A stretch of DNA of 64,000 nt, taken from NCBI RefSeq assembly GCF_030503435.1, contig NZ_JAUKPO010000002.1, forward strand, positions 372,001-436,000. Direction: 5' to 3'. Made by a program: the position numbers and the translations under genes. Shown here piece by piece: positions 35,576 to 43,570 of the stretch. The stretch is from Rhodocytophaga aerolata (GTDB taxonomy: Bacteria > Bacteroidota > Bacteroidia > Cytophagales > 172606-1). Under the pieces are notes generated by a model. It did not search any database and was not told where the DNA came from. It worked only from the letters and a program-made list of their open reading frames with translations. Every line of letters starts with the position of its first letter. Positions within the stretch are counted from its first letter, which is position 1.

Positions 35576-38209
35576 ATGAAAGTCCATGAGATAAAGGCTA
35601 TGCGTGGCCCCAACTATTGGTCTGTCAGGTACCATAAGCTGATTGTAATGAAGCTGGACCTGGAGGAACTAGAACATTTGCCTACCAACAAAATACCCGG
35701 CTTTGCAGAAAATTTAGAAAATCAGATCCCCAGTTTATATACCCATTATTGTTCTGAAGGGCAGGCAGGTGGTTTTCTGAAACGGGTAAAAGAAGGTACC
35801 TGGATGGGTCATGTAATTGAACACATAGCCCTGGAACTGCAAACCCTGGCTGGCATGGACTGTGGGTTTGGCCGCACCCGGGGCACGGGAGAAGAAGGCG
35901 TATACTTTGTAGTGTTTGCCTACCAGGAGGAAAAAGCTGGTTTATATGCTGCAGCGGCCGCCGTCAGAATTGCAGAAGCATTGATAAGTGGCTCTTTATA
36001 CAATGTGCAGGCCGATATAGTTGCGCTGCGGAAAATAGCTTTACAAGAGTATCCCGGCCCTAGTACAGGATCTATTCTGGAAGAAGCTAAAAATAGAAAT
36101 ATACCTTACTTTAAGTTAGAAGGCACACCCATTATTCAGTTTGGCTACGGCAAATACCAGAAACGCATACGGGCCACTATCTCCTCTCAAACCAGTAGCC
36201 TTGGGGTAGACATTGCCTGTAATAAAGAAGAAACCAAACGAATATTAGGTGCAGCTGCTATTCCAGTTCCCAAAGGAATGATTGTCCATACAGCCGGAGA
36301 ACTAAATGCAGTAGCTGATCATATTGGCTATCCGCTGGTAATAAAACCTGTAGACGGTAACCAAGGTAAAGGAGCTACTATAGGTATCAAAAACAGGGAT
36401 GAGCTAGAAAAAGCTTTTGCCCTCGCTAAAACTTTTTCAGCCAGTATTATTGTCGAGAAACTTATAGCCGGACATGACTTCCGTTTGTTAGTTATCAATT
36501 ATAAACTGGTTGCAGCAGCTTTACGGACACCCGCCTGCGTAACCGGCGATGGCCGTTCTACGATCCGTCAACTTATAGATCAGATAAATAGCGATCCGGC
36601 TAGGGGATCAGGTCACGAAAATGTATTAACGGCCATCCAGCTAGATGAAGTTTCATATGCATTATTAGCAGAAAAAGGATTTACTCTGGATTCGGTACTC
36701 ACGAAGGGAGAAGTGTTGCACTTGAAAAAAACGGCTAACCTAAGTACCGGTGGTACGGCAACGGATGTAACCGACCAGCTACACCCTGATACTATTGCTA
36801 TGGCCGAACGTATTGCCCGTATTGTTGGCCTGGATATCTGCGGAATAGATATTATGGCCCCTTCTATTGATTCACCCATTACCCAGAATGGCGGAGCAGT
36901 ATTAGAAGTAAATGCGGCACCCGGTTTCCGGATGCACTTATGCCCGACAGTAGGCTTAGCCAGAAATGTTGCCAAACCAGTAATTGATATGTTGTTTCCA
37001 GCTGGAAGCAACTCCCGTATTCCTGTTGTAGCGGTTACAGGAACGAATGGAAAAACTACCACTACCCGGCTTATTGCTCATATGGCCAAAAAAGCAGGCT
37101 ATCAGGTAGGGTACACCACAACAGATGGCATTTATATTGGCGATAAACTAATGGTACAAGGCGATTGTACCGGACCTGCCAGTACAGAATTTATACTTAA
37201 AGATCCTACGGTAGACTTTGCCGTATTAGAGTGTGCCAGAGGAGGAATTTTGCGGTCAGGGTTAGGATTTGACTATTGTGATATAGGCATAGTTACTAAT
37301 GTTAGTGACGACCACCTGGGAATAAATAACATCGATACCCTGGAGAAAATGGCTAAAGTAAAAAGTGTGATTCCGGAGAGTGTAAGCAACCATGGCTATG
37401 CTATCTTAAACGCCGATGATGATTTGGTGTACGATATGGCCAGGGACCTGGATTGTAAAATAGCTTTGTTCAGCCTGGATGCCCACAACCCACGCATTAA
37501 AAGACATTGCGAGCAAGAGGGACTGGCTGTGGTAGTAGAAGAAAAATACATTACGGTGTATGAAGGGAAATGGAAAACCCGCATAGAACAAGTAGACACT
37601 ATTCCGCTGACATTCGGAGGAAAGGCTGGTTTTATGATACAAAATATTTTACCGGCTGTTTTAACCGGGTATATCCGGGGCTTTGCTATAAAAGATATCC
37701 GCCAGGCTTTGCAGACATTTATCCCTTCGCCCGAACAAACACCTGGAAGGTTAAATATATTTGAATTCAATGAGTTTAAAGTGATGGTAGATTATGCGCA
37801 TAATCCGGCAGGGTTCCGGGCATTGGCACAATTTCTAGCAACCATAGCAGATAGCCCAAAAGTTGGCATTGTTACTGGTGTAGGCGACCGGAGAAATGAA
37901 GATATCCTTAAGCTTGGTGAACTTTCCGCACAAATGTTTGATGAGATTATTATCCGCCAGGATAAAGATTTACGCGGCCGTGCCGATATGGAGATTGTTC
38001 ACCTGATGAGGCAGGGAATAGAAAAGACTGCTCCTGCTAAACCTGTAAAAGTAATAGCCACAGAAACCGAATCAGTAGTACATGCAGTAAAATATGCAAA
38101 AAAAGGGGCATTCATCACTGTTTGCAGCGAAGATCTACATAACACACTGGCTTTGCTTAAGAAATTGCAGCAAGAAGAAGAACAGTTTGGTATGATTGTT
38201 AGCCACTAA
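35576..38209 (+). CDS. cphA: Cyanophycin synthetase
   Basis: CphA polymerises aspartate and arginine into cyanophycin, using two ATP per building unit. The 877-residue protein has the three expected parts: an N-terminal domain (about 1-160), an ATP-grasp domain (about 210-480, with YPLVIKPVDGNQGKGATIG and VLEVNAAPGFRMH), and a Mur-ligase-like domain whose ATP loop VTGTNGKTTT starts near 487, with TNVSDDHLG and VDYAHNPAGF following. Length is that of standard CphA1 (about 870). With cphB next to it, a complete nitrogen and carbon storage cycle is encoded. Confidence 0.97.
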   Translation: MKVHEIKAMRGPNYWSVRYHKLIVMKLDLEELEHLPTNKIPGFAENLENQIPSLYTHYCSEGQAGGFLKRVKEGTWMGHVIEHIALELQTLAGMDCGFGRTRGTGEEGVYFVVFAYQEEKAGLYAAAAAVRIAEALISGSLYNVQADIVALRKIALQEYPGPSTGSILEEAKNRNIPYFKLEGTPIIQFGYGKYQKRIRATISSQTSSLGVDIACNKEETKRILGAAAIPVPKGMIVHTAGELNAVADHIGYPLVIKPVDGNQGKGATIGIKNRDELEKAFALAKTFSASIIVEKLIAGHDFRLLVINYKLVAAALRTPACVTGDGRSTIRQLIDQINSDPARGSGHENVLTAIQLDEVSYALLAEKGFTLDSVLTKGEVLHLKKTANLSTGGTATDVTDQLHPDTIAMAERIARIVGLDICGIDIMAPSIDSPITQNGGAVLEVNAAPGFRMHLCPTVGLARNVAKPVIDMLFPAGSNSRIPVVAVTGTNGKTTTTRLIAHMAKKAGYQVGYTTTDGIYIGDKLMVQGDCTGPASTEFILKDPTVDFAVLECARGGILRSGLGFDYCDIGIVTNVSDDHLGINNIDTLEKMAKVKSVIPESVSNHGYAILNADDDLVYDMARDLDCKIALFSLDAHNPRIKRHCEQEGLAVVVEEKYITVYEGKWKTRIEQVDTIPLTFGGKAGFMIQNILPAVLTGYIRGFAIKDIRQALQTFIPSPEQTPGRLNIFEFNEFKVMVDYAHNPAGFRALAQFLATIADSPKVGIVTGVGDRRNEDILKLGELSAQMFDEIIIRQDKDLRGRADMEIVHLMRQGIEKTAPAKPVKVIATETESVVHAVKYAKKGAFITVCSEDLHNTLALLKKLQQEEEQFGMIVSH

Positions 38210-38271
38210 TACCACACCTTTACCGGCCATAGACTGAAGATAAGGTCCATACTTCTGCAATTCTGTCTGTT

Positions 38272-39105
38272 TCAGGGCTTGCGTTGCTTTTCTACAAAAT
38301 GATCAATTAGTTTGCGGGCAATACTTAAAGGAGGCGGAATGCTGGGTAAATCATCGGCACTATACCAGGCGGCTTCTTCTATTTCTGTTTTATCCACGGT
38401 CAGGTCACCTCCGGCATATTTTGCCGTAAAGCCAATCATCAAAGAATTAGGAAACGGCCAGGGCTGGCTACCAAAGTAGGATATCTCTTTCACCTGGATG
38501 CCTACCTCCTCCATTATTTCCCTTTCCACGGCTTGTTCCAGATTTTCGCCTGGTTCTACAAAACCTGCCTGGATACTATACATCCCTTTCGGGAAATGAG
38601 GAGAACGGCTTAATAGTACTTTGTGATTATGCTCAATCAGTACAATTACAGCCGGGGAGATACGCGGATAAGCTGATAAGCCACAGGCCGGACACTTTTT
38701 AGCAAATTCATATCCTACATATTCTGTAGGCGTACCACACCGGCCACAAAACTGATGAGTACGGTCCCAATCCACAATCTGTATAGCTTCTCCGGCCAGA
38801 GAGAAAAACACGTCCGGTAATAATCCATATATTTGCCGCAAGCCTGTCCATCGCAGCTGCGAAGGCAATCCTACTGCTGGCTCCAGTTCTACAGCGTAGC
38901 AATGTATTTCTTCCCATAGGCCCAGGTATTGCTGCCGAATAATATTCCCTAGCTGGCTGATGTCTGCCAACAAAGGTATACTTGCCAGCTCTCCTTTATC
39001 TTCTACCAGCAACTGATTGTCTTTAAAAATAAACCAGTAGGCTAGAGTAATCTTTTCTACCGGAGGGCTTGCCTTTACAAAACGCTTGGCCATATAGGGG
39101 TGCAT
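38272..39105 (-). CDS. nudC: NAD+ diphosphatase NudC-like Nudix hydrolase
   Basis: NudC hydrolyses NADH or NAD+ to NMN and AMP and can remove NAD caps from RNA. The protein has an N-terminal domain, a zinc ribbon (CGRCG...CPACG), the Nudix box beginning GFVEPGENLEQAVEREIMEE, and SQPWPFPNSLM just after it, which is the NudC-specific motif. The frame is open up to 39234, but the upstream residues overlap the next gene and look unlike the family; I prefer the ATG at 39105 (or 39093, MAKRFVKAS). Confidence 0.93.
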   Translation of the reverse strand: MHPYMAKRFVKASPPVEKITLAYWFIFKDNQLLVEDKGELASIPLLADISQLGNIIRQQYLGLWEEIHCYAVELEPAVGLPSQLRWTGLRQIYGLLPDVFFSLAGEAIQIVDWDRTHQFCGRCGTPTEYVGYEFAKKCPACGLSAYPRISPAVIVLIEHNHKVLLSRSPHFPKGMYSIQAGFVEPGENLEQAVEREIMEEVGIQVKEISYFGSQPWPFPNSLMIGFTAKYAGGDLTVDKTEIEEAAWYSADDLPSIPPPLSIARKLIDHFVEKQRKP

Positions 39106-39190
39106 AGCTACTAAAGAATAGTCTTCTGCAAAGTTGCGCTGTATTTGGTTAATAAGGGGCTGTTTAGGCAGATTTTTATTGCATGGCCAC

Positions 39191-39376
39191 TCAATACAGA
39201 TCTTTAGTAGACAAGATTTTGAAAGACATGGCATTTTCAGTCTGAAAATATACCAGGACTACATTATTCTTTAGCTTCACAAAATCAAAGTATTTGATAT
39301 CCTTGAAATCAGGCACATGTAAAAGTAGTTTATAGGACTTCACCGGACTGCGTTGGACATCCGACAGTTGAATCAT
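39191..39376 (-). CDS. Small hypothetical protein, 61 residues
   Basis: An ATG at 39376 (MIQLSDVQRSPVKSYK) lies 7 bases after the stop of the upstream ORF and encodes 61 residues of strand-rich sequence (YFDFVKLKNNVVLVYFQ). It could be a separate small gene or the shifted 3' part of the upstream gene, because a run of seven A residues lies just before that stop. No family recognised. Confidence 0.4.
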   Translation of the reverse strand: MIQLSDVQRSPVKSYKLLLHVPDFKDIKYFDFVKLKNNVVLVYFQTENAMSFKILSTKDLY

Positions 39377-39383
39377 ATTCACT

Positions 39384-39728
39384 TTACAGCGTTCTTTTTT
39401 TATAATATTCTCTGAAATATAGTTGCTCGTCAGCAGCCTGATCCCCAACAGAAAACTTGTAGTCGAATATTCCGAACTGCTGCAATGTGTTCAATACTTT
39501 TAACTCTCCCAGATCTACCGGAATAGACCGCACCACTTCTGGCTTATCAATTTTGGTTACATGGTGCATATGCCCGGTTTCGTCCAGATCATAAAGCAGC
39601 ATATCAATTATTTTGTAAGATGTTAGCTGTGGATTAATAAAGGGAGCAAACCCAGTTACACTGCCAATCAGCCCGGTGGCAACAATGGCTGCGGCATCTA
39701 TAGGATTGAATAAAGAAAACCTGATCAA
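39384..39728 (-). CDS. Hypothetical protein, 114 residues
   Basis: The ORF starts MIRFSLFNPIDAAAIVATGLIGSVTGFAPF, with a hydrophobic stretch at about 12-30 that may be a membrane helix, followed by a soluble alpha/beta part (KIIDMLLYDLDETGHMHHV) and a charged C terminus (REYYKKRTL). No family recognised. It precedes the 61-residue ORF in another frame. A single-base change in the A-run would join the two. Confidence 0.5.
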   Translation of the reverse strand: MIRFSLFNPIDAAAIVATGLIGSVTGFAPFINPQLTSYKIIDMLLYDLDETGHMHHVTKIDKPEVVRSIPVDLGELKVLNTLQQFGIFDYKFSVGDQAADEQLYFREYYKKRTL

Positions 39729-40039
39729 GCTACAGGAACTTTGGCTATCGGTTGGTGGTATTTTATAGCTTTTACAGTAAATGTTTACCCAAGTATAAAC
39801 CTGTTAGGTTTTCAAAACCTAACAGGTTTATACTTGGGTAAATCTTAGGTTGGTTCTTGCTGAAAGAAGTATAGCTTCTATCTGACATGCGTTGTAGATT
39901 CATTGCAGGATAGAAGACCTTTCTGCTGAGCAGTTCCATAAGAAACAAGGTAACAATACGTAAGCCATTAGCTTATTTCTTACAGAACAAAAAATTGCCT
40001 GAGCAGCAGAATGAATCTATTTTTTATAAATGTGGCCGC
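39729..40039. other. Intergenic region with a large palindrome
   Basis: 311 bp between minus-strand genes. The only structure seen is the 59-bp palindrome at 39784-39842, a member of the AAACCTGTTAG hairpin family. No ORF or RNA gene supported. Confidence 0.5.
39784..39842. repeat. 59-bp perfect palindrome, AAACCTGTTAG hairpin family copy A
   Basis: A 29-base arm (39784-39812) and its exact reverse complement (39814-39842) surround a single C. The core AAACCTGTTAGGT is shared with the hairpins at 41751-41783 and, in a variant form, at 43491-43524. No T-run lies beyond the stem, so here it is not a standard terminator. Confidence 0.85.
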
Positions 40040-40432
40040 CTATAGCTCTTTCAAAGAGAGCACCTGTGCATCAATATTATTCGATTGGATAATGCGGTTA
40101 GTAAAACTCATTTGCCCGTGAGGCACCATTAAATGCAGTTTTCCGTTTAGCTGCTTAGCCAGTGTAGAAAGAATCATCCACTTAGAGACAATCAGGTTTT
40201 TGTCTTTTTTCGGATAATCTACTACTTCAAAATAATGCTTACTGCCATCTCTGCGGGCAGTTAAATCTGGCGTAAAGCTTTCGTCGGCACCTTTTCTGGT
40301 AATATGCGCCGGATCCTGGTATTCATCAATGCCTTGCGCCTGTATATTTTCGTATCCTTTTTTCTTTAAATACTCCGTAATGGAGAATACTATTTTCTGA
40401 TAAACTGGGGTTTTCTTTTTTGATAAAATCAT
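40040..40432 (-). CDS. Hypothetical protein, possible PD-(D/E)XK-like fold
   Basis: The 130-residue basic protein contains FTPDLTARRDGSKHYFEVVDYPKKDK in two adjacent parts (PDLTA, then YFEVVDY), a layout like the PD...(D/E)xK core of restriction-like nucleases, followed by a helix (KWMILSTLAKQL) and a strand (KLHLMVP). The lysine of the motif is replaced (EVV), so nuclease activity is doubtful. Close relatives are expected in Cytophagales, but I cannot name a family. Single gene. Confidence 0.6.
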   Translation of the reverse strand: MILSKKKTPVYQKIVFSITEYLKKKGYENIQAQGIDEYQDPAHITRKGADESFTPDLTARRDGSKHYFEVVDYPKKDKNLIVSKWMILSTLAKQLNGKLHLMVPHGQMSFTNRIIQSNNIDAQVLSLKEL

Positions 40433-40604
40433 AAGTTCGTTTGGTTTTTGGTTAAAAATGGTCTGTTTTACAATAGGCTGAATAAGTATAACGTTTTTTT
40501 AGCCAAAAAGGTCCCCTTAGTCTACTTCTATCGGTTATGCACGAGGGTATGAACCTGAAAACTTCTGCTCCTTTTCTTTAGTTAAAGCCAGTAAACCTAG
40601 TTTT

Positions 40605-41141
40605 ATGTCTGCTACTGCCGCGTTACCCGAAGAAATAAAAAATCTGTTAGAGAGCCACCAGCCGCCTGAAGTACTCCTGCATAACCTGATGCCGCTGGTA
40701 GCACAAACCTTGCAAGCAGACCGCTGTTTTATTCATGCGCACAACCCGGCATTGGGCGTTGGACGCATTGCCTTCTGCTGGTGTAAAGATGCTTCTATCC
40801 CTAATGTACTACAGCATGAATGGACTCCTGACACTGCTACATTACCTCAGGAAGATCCGCTATTTGCAGCCGCTTTGCGTACTGATCCGTCTATCTACAT
40901 AGAAGATGTAACTACAGCAGACCCAGGTGTATTGAACCAGGATTTTGAGAACAAAACATTTGGTCACCGGGCACTCATTCATGCCCATCTGGTGCTGGAA
41001 GGCAACTTATGGGGTATTTTGCAACCTGCTATTTTTGGAAAGCCACGAACATGGACTAACCAAGACAGGGCGTTTATTGAAACATTGTTGCCGCATGTAG
41101 CACCAGTTGTGCAAGCATTTGTTCAACAAACGGTGTTTTAA
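40605..41141 (+). CDS. Stand-alone GAF domain protein
   Basis: The 178-residue protein is essentially one GAF domain: an N-terminal helix (PEEIKNLLESHQPPEVLLHNLMPLVAQTL), QADRCFIHAHNP, a variable loop, then SIYIEDVTTADPG, ALIHAHLVLEGNLWGILQPA and a closing helix (RAFIETLLPHVAPVVQAFV). Such proteins bind small ligands or chromophores; Cys residues are scarce but one lies in DRCFIH and one in FCWCKD. Its partner and ligand are unknown. It precedes ispF by 87 bp on the same strand. Confidence 0.82.
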   Translation: MSATAALPEEIKNLLESHQPPEVLLHNLMPLVAQTLQADRCFIHAHNPALGVGRIAFCWCKDASIPNVLQHEWTPDTATLPQEDPLFAAALRTDPSIYIEDVTTADPGVLNQDFENKTFGHRALIHAHLVLEGNLWGILQPAIFGKPRTWTNQDRAFIETLLPHVAPVVQAFVQQTVF

Positions 41142-41228
41142 CTGGCAAAACCAGGAATACCCTCTAGGTGAGCAAAGTTTTCTGCATCTTTCAGCTATAT
41201 TTACCTGTCTTATTTATAACAAGCTATT

Positions 41229-41744
41229 ATGAAAATACGAGTTGGACAAGGATACGATGTACATCAGTTAAAGGAAGGATTACCCTTCTGGCTAGGAGGC
41301 ATTCAGGTAGAGCATACACATGGTGCACTAGGCCATTCCGATGCCGATGTGTTGCTTCATGCCATTTGTGATGCATTGTTAGGTGCTGCCAATCTGCGCG
41401 ACATAGGGTACCATTTCTCTGACAAAGATCCTCAGTATAAAGGCATTGACAGCAAACTACTGCTGAAAAGAGTAATGCAAATGATCCGGGAGCAAGGGTA
41501 TGAAGTAAGCAATATCGATGCTACTATTTGTTTGCAGGTACCTAAAATAAATCCTTATGTACCTGCCATGAAGAAAACCATTGCTGAGGTAATGTCTGTC
41601 CGGGAAGAAGATATTTCCATAAAAGCCACCACTACCGAGCAACTTGGTTTTGTAGGCCGCAAAGAGGGAATTTCAGCCTATGCGGTAGCTTTGATCTATG
41701 GCGTATCTGACCAGACGATTAAAGTTTCTGCACGGGATATTTAA
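41229..41744 (+). CDS. ispF: 2-C-methyl-D-erythritol 2,4-cyclodiphosphate synthase IspF
   Basis: IspF makes the cyclic diphosphate in the MEP route to isoprenoids. The 171-residue protein has the metal ligands DVH (Asp10, His12) in GQGYDVHQL, the GALGHSDADVLLHAICDALLGA motif in two parts, and the conserved IGYHFSD and TTEQLGFVGRKEG segments. Length is standard (about 160). A hairpin of the AAACCTGTTAG family lies 7 bp after the stop codon. Confidence 0.98.
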   Translation: MKIRVGQGYDVHQLKEGLPFWLGGIQVEHTHGALGHSDADVLLHAICDALLGAANLRDIGYHFSDKDPQYKGIDSKLLLKRVMQMIREQGYEVSNIDATICLQVPKINPYVPAMKKTIAEVMSVREEDISIKATTTEQLGFVGRKEGISAYAVALIYGVSDQTIKVSARDI

Positions 41745-41750
41745 GCAAAG

Positions 41751-41783
41751 AAACCTGTTAGGTTTGAAATACCTAACAGGTTT
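41751..41783. terminator. Hairpin of the AAACCTGTTAG family, copy B, likely bidirectional terminator
   Basis: AAACCTGTTAGGT (41751-41763) pairs perfectly with 41771-41783 over a 7-base loop. It lies between the convergent ispF and nucleotidyltransferase genes and has T-rich flanks on both sides. Confidence 0.7.
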
Positions 41784-41815
41784 GATTTGATTGTTATTGC
41801 CGATCGTATAAGATA

Positions 41816-42727
41816 TTACTCCCACAAATTTTTAGGATATACTCCTTCTTTTTCGAGTCTGGCCAGCTGTTCTATTACTACCGGTTTGTCTGCCGGATAC
41901 GTTACACCAAACCATTTTTCAGAAGTAGATAGCACCTTCATTTGGGCTTTGCCTTCCTGAATAAGGGTATTGACTACTTTAGGAATATAAAACTCTGATT
42001 TCAATTCCTGGCCTTGCTCTTTTAAAAACTGTACGAACAAGCGGCGGCAATGCTCAAAAATGGTAGGCGTAAATCCCATTAAGTTCATCGAAACAGTTTC
42101 ATTGCCTGTTAACGGAAATTCTTTTCCATCGTCCTCCACATACACTACCCTACTTCCATCAGTAGACTTACCAATTTTGGTGCGTTCGGCCAGGCCTGCC
42201 ATATTGCCTTTTTCATCTATTTCACAAACTCCTCTGGAAACATAGCCATGTTCCGAAAGCGTATTTGCCAGCTTATAGCCCACCAGACAATAGTTATTAG
42301 AACTACTATCCACTTTGCGTAAATAATCTGCCACTACCTGAAAAGCTTGCCGGCCATAAAAATCATCGCCATTGATCACGGCAAAAGGTTCTTGAATTTT
42401 AGCTCCGGCTACCCACACGGCTTGCCCGGTGCCCCAGGGCTTTACCCGTTCGGGTGTTACAGGTATTGGCTCCGGCAACATATCCAGTTCCTGGCATACA
42501 TACTCTACCTGTATTTTATGAGCAAATTTTTTATTGAAATGTTCTTTAAAGGTATCTTCTATGGATTTGCGGATAACAAACACAACTTTTCCAAAACCTG
42601 CCTGGATGGCATCATATACAGCATATTCCAGAATTGTTTCGCCAGATGGGCCAAACTGGTCCATTTGTTTTAAACTTCCATAGCGGCTTGCCATGCCGGC
42701 TGCCATAATTAATAAGCTTGGTTGCAT
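41816..42727 (-). CDS. Sugar-phosphate nucleotidyltransferase
   Basis: The ATG at 42727 (MQPSLLIMAAGMASRYG) gives a 303-residue protein; the longer open frame upstream is not part of the gene. It belongs to the NTP_transferase family: the AAGMASRYGSLKQMDQFG loop binds the nucleotide, WGTGQAV lies near 100, and FAVINGDDFYGRQAF carries the metal-binding Asp. It likely joins a sugar phosphate and NTP to give an NDP-sugar for glycan synthesis. Substrate cannot be told from the sequence. No sugar-pathway partner is adjacent. Confidence 0.9.
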   Translation of the reverse strand: MQPSLLIMAAGMASRYGSLKQMDQFGPSGETILEYAVYDAIQAGFGKVVFVIRKSIEDTFKEHFNKKFAHKIQVEYVCQELDMLPEPIPVTPERVKPWGTGQAVWVAGAKIQEPFAVINGDDFYGRQAFQVVADYLRKVDSSSNNYCLVGYKLANTLSEHGYVSRGVCEIDEKGNMAGLAERTKIGKSTDGSRVVYVEDDGKEFPLTGNETVSMNLMGFTPTIFEHCRRLFVQFLKEQGQELKSEFYIPKVVNTLIQEGKAQMKVLSTSEKWFGVTYPADKPVVIEQLARLEKEGVYPKNLWE

Positions 42728-42816
42728 AATGTAGGTGATTCTTAAGTATAAAATTAGGGAGTTGAAAATCTGAAACTTTCGCCTGACTTCAAGTCTGGCA
42801 AATATATAGGAAACTC

Positions 42817-43398
42817 CTATAAGGTTAATCCACAATCCGGACAAACCTGCATGTGTTTTTCTATAGCAGCACCACAAGCCGGGCAAACATCCGGGCGGCT
42901 CATCCAGCTAAGCTGTTCTTGCGAAATATTTTCTCTGCTAAGTTCTACTTCATTTATTGTTTTACCCATACGTAAATCAAAGATTACAGTTGTTATATAA
43001 ACCAAGGCCGTATACAAACTCCATAAAATGCCTATTCCCCAAAGTTGCGTTGCGCTGCTGCCCGGCCGCAAGGAAAATTGATCGGCAATAATGGAGATCA
43101 GGATGATAGAAGTAAGAAAGCAAGCTAACCAGAACATATGTACAAAACTCAACTCATAAGTCACCCGTAATTGATTGCCGCTAAAAGTTACCCGAATGAG
43201 ACCGCCGGAAATCCAGTTGAGCCGGATAAGTACTTCTGTAAATCCTCGGTTAAATACTATCTCATATCCATTCTGGATAATGGCTACATTCGGCTTGTGC
43301 AGCTTGCGTAATAGTTTGTTCACCAGAGATTCTGCAAACTGAACTTTATCAATATGATTACTGATGACAAATGATTTTCTGACTGCAAATGGAAACAT
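42817..43398 (-). CDS. Membrane protein with C-terminal zinc ribbon
   Basis: The ATG at 43398 (MFPFAVRKSFVIS) is preferred over a TTG at 43413, giving 193 residues. An alpha/beta N-terminal domain (about 1-90) is followed by two membrane helices (FWLACFLTSIILISII and IGILWSLYTALVYITTVI) and a C-terminal zinc ribbon, CPACGAAIEKHMQVCPDCG. The ribbon likely lies in the cytoplasm. Function unknown; similar proteins appear in Bacteroidota without defined roles. Confidence 0.72.
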   Translation of the reverse strand: MFPFAVRKSFVISNHIDKVQFAESLVNKLLRKLHKPNVAIIQNGYEIVFNRGFTEVLIRLNWISGGLIRVTFSGNQLRVTYELSFVHMFWLACFLTSIILISIIADQFSLRPGSSATQLWGIGILWSLYTALVYITTVIFDLRMGKTINEVELSRENISQEQLSWMSRPDVCPACGAAIEKHMQVCPDCGLTL

Positions 43399-43490
43399 GG
43401 AAGCAATATACAAATAAACCTGCGTGCGATTATATGACCATTTGTCCTGTTAATGCTATACCATTGAATCAACTATACTGTACAAAAAAA

Positions 43491-43524
43491 CAAACCTGTT
43501 AGATATAGAGATCTAACAGGTTTG
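43491..43524 (-). terminator. Hairpin of the AAACCTGTTAG family, copy C, terminator of nagB
   Basis: A 14-bp perfect stem (43491-43504 with 43511-43524) and a 6-base loop. On the minus strand it is followed by seven T residues, so it is a good rho-independent terminator for the nagB gene, which ends at 43571. Confidence 0.85.
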
Positions 43525-43570
43525 AATGCCAGGCATAACTATACCAGCGGATTAGCCGGTTTACCTGTAA

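Noticed and set aside
39106-39234. N-terminal extension of NudC to 39234
   Set aside because: It overlaps the neighbouring small ORF and lacks similarity to the NudC N terminus; an internal ATG fits better.
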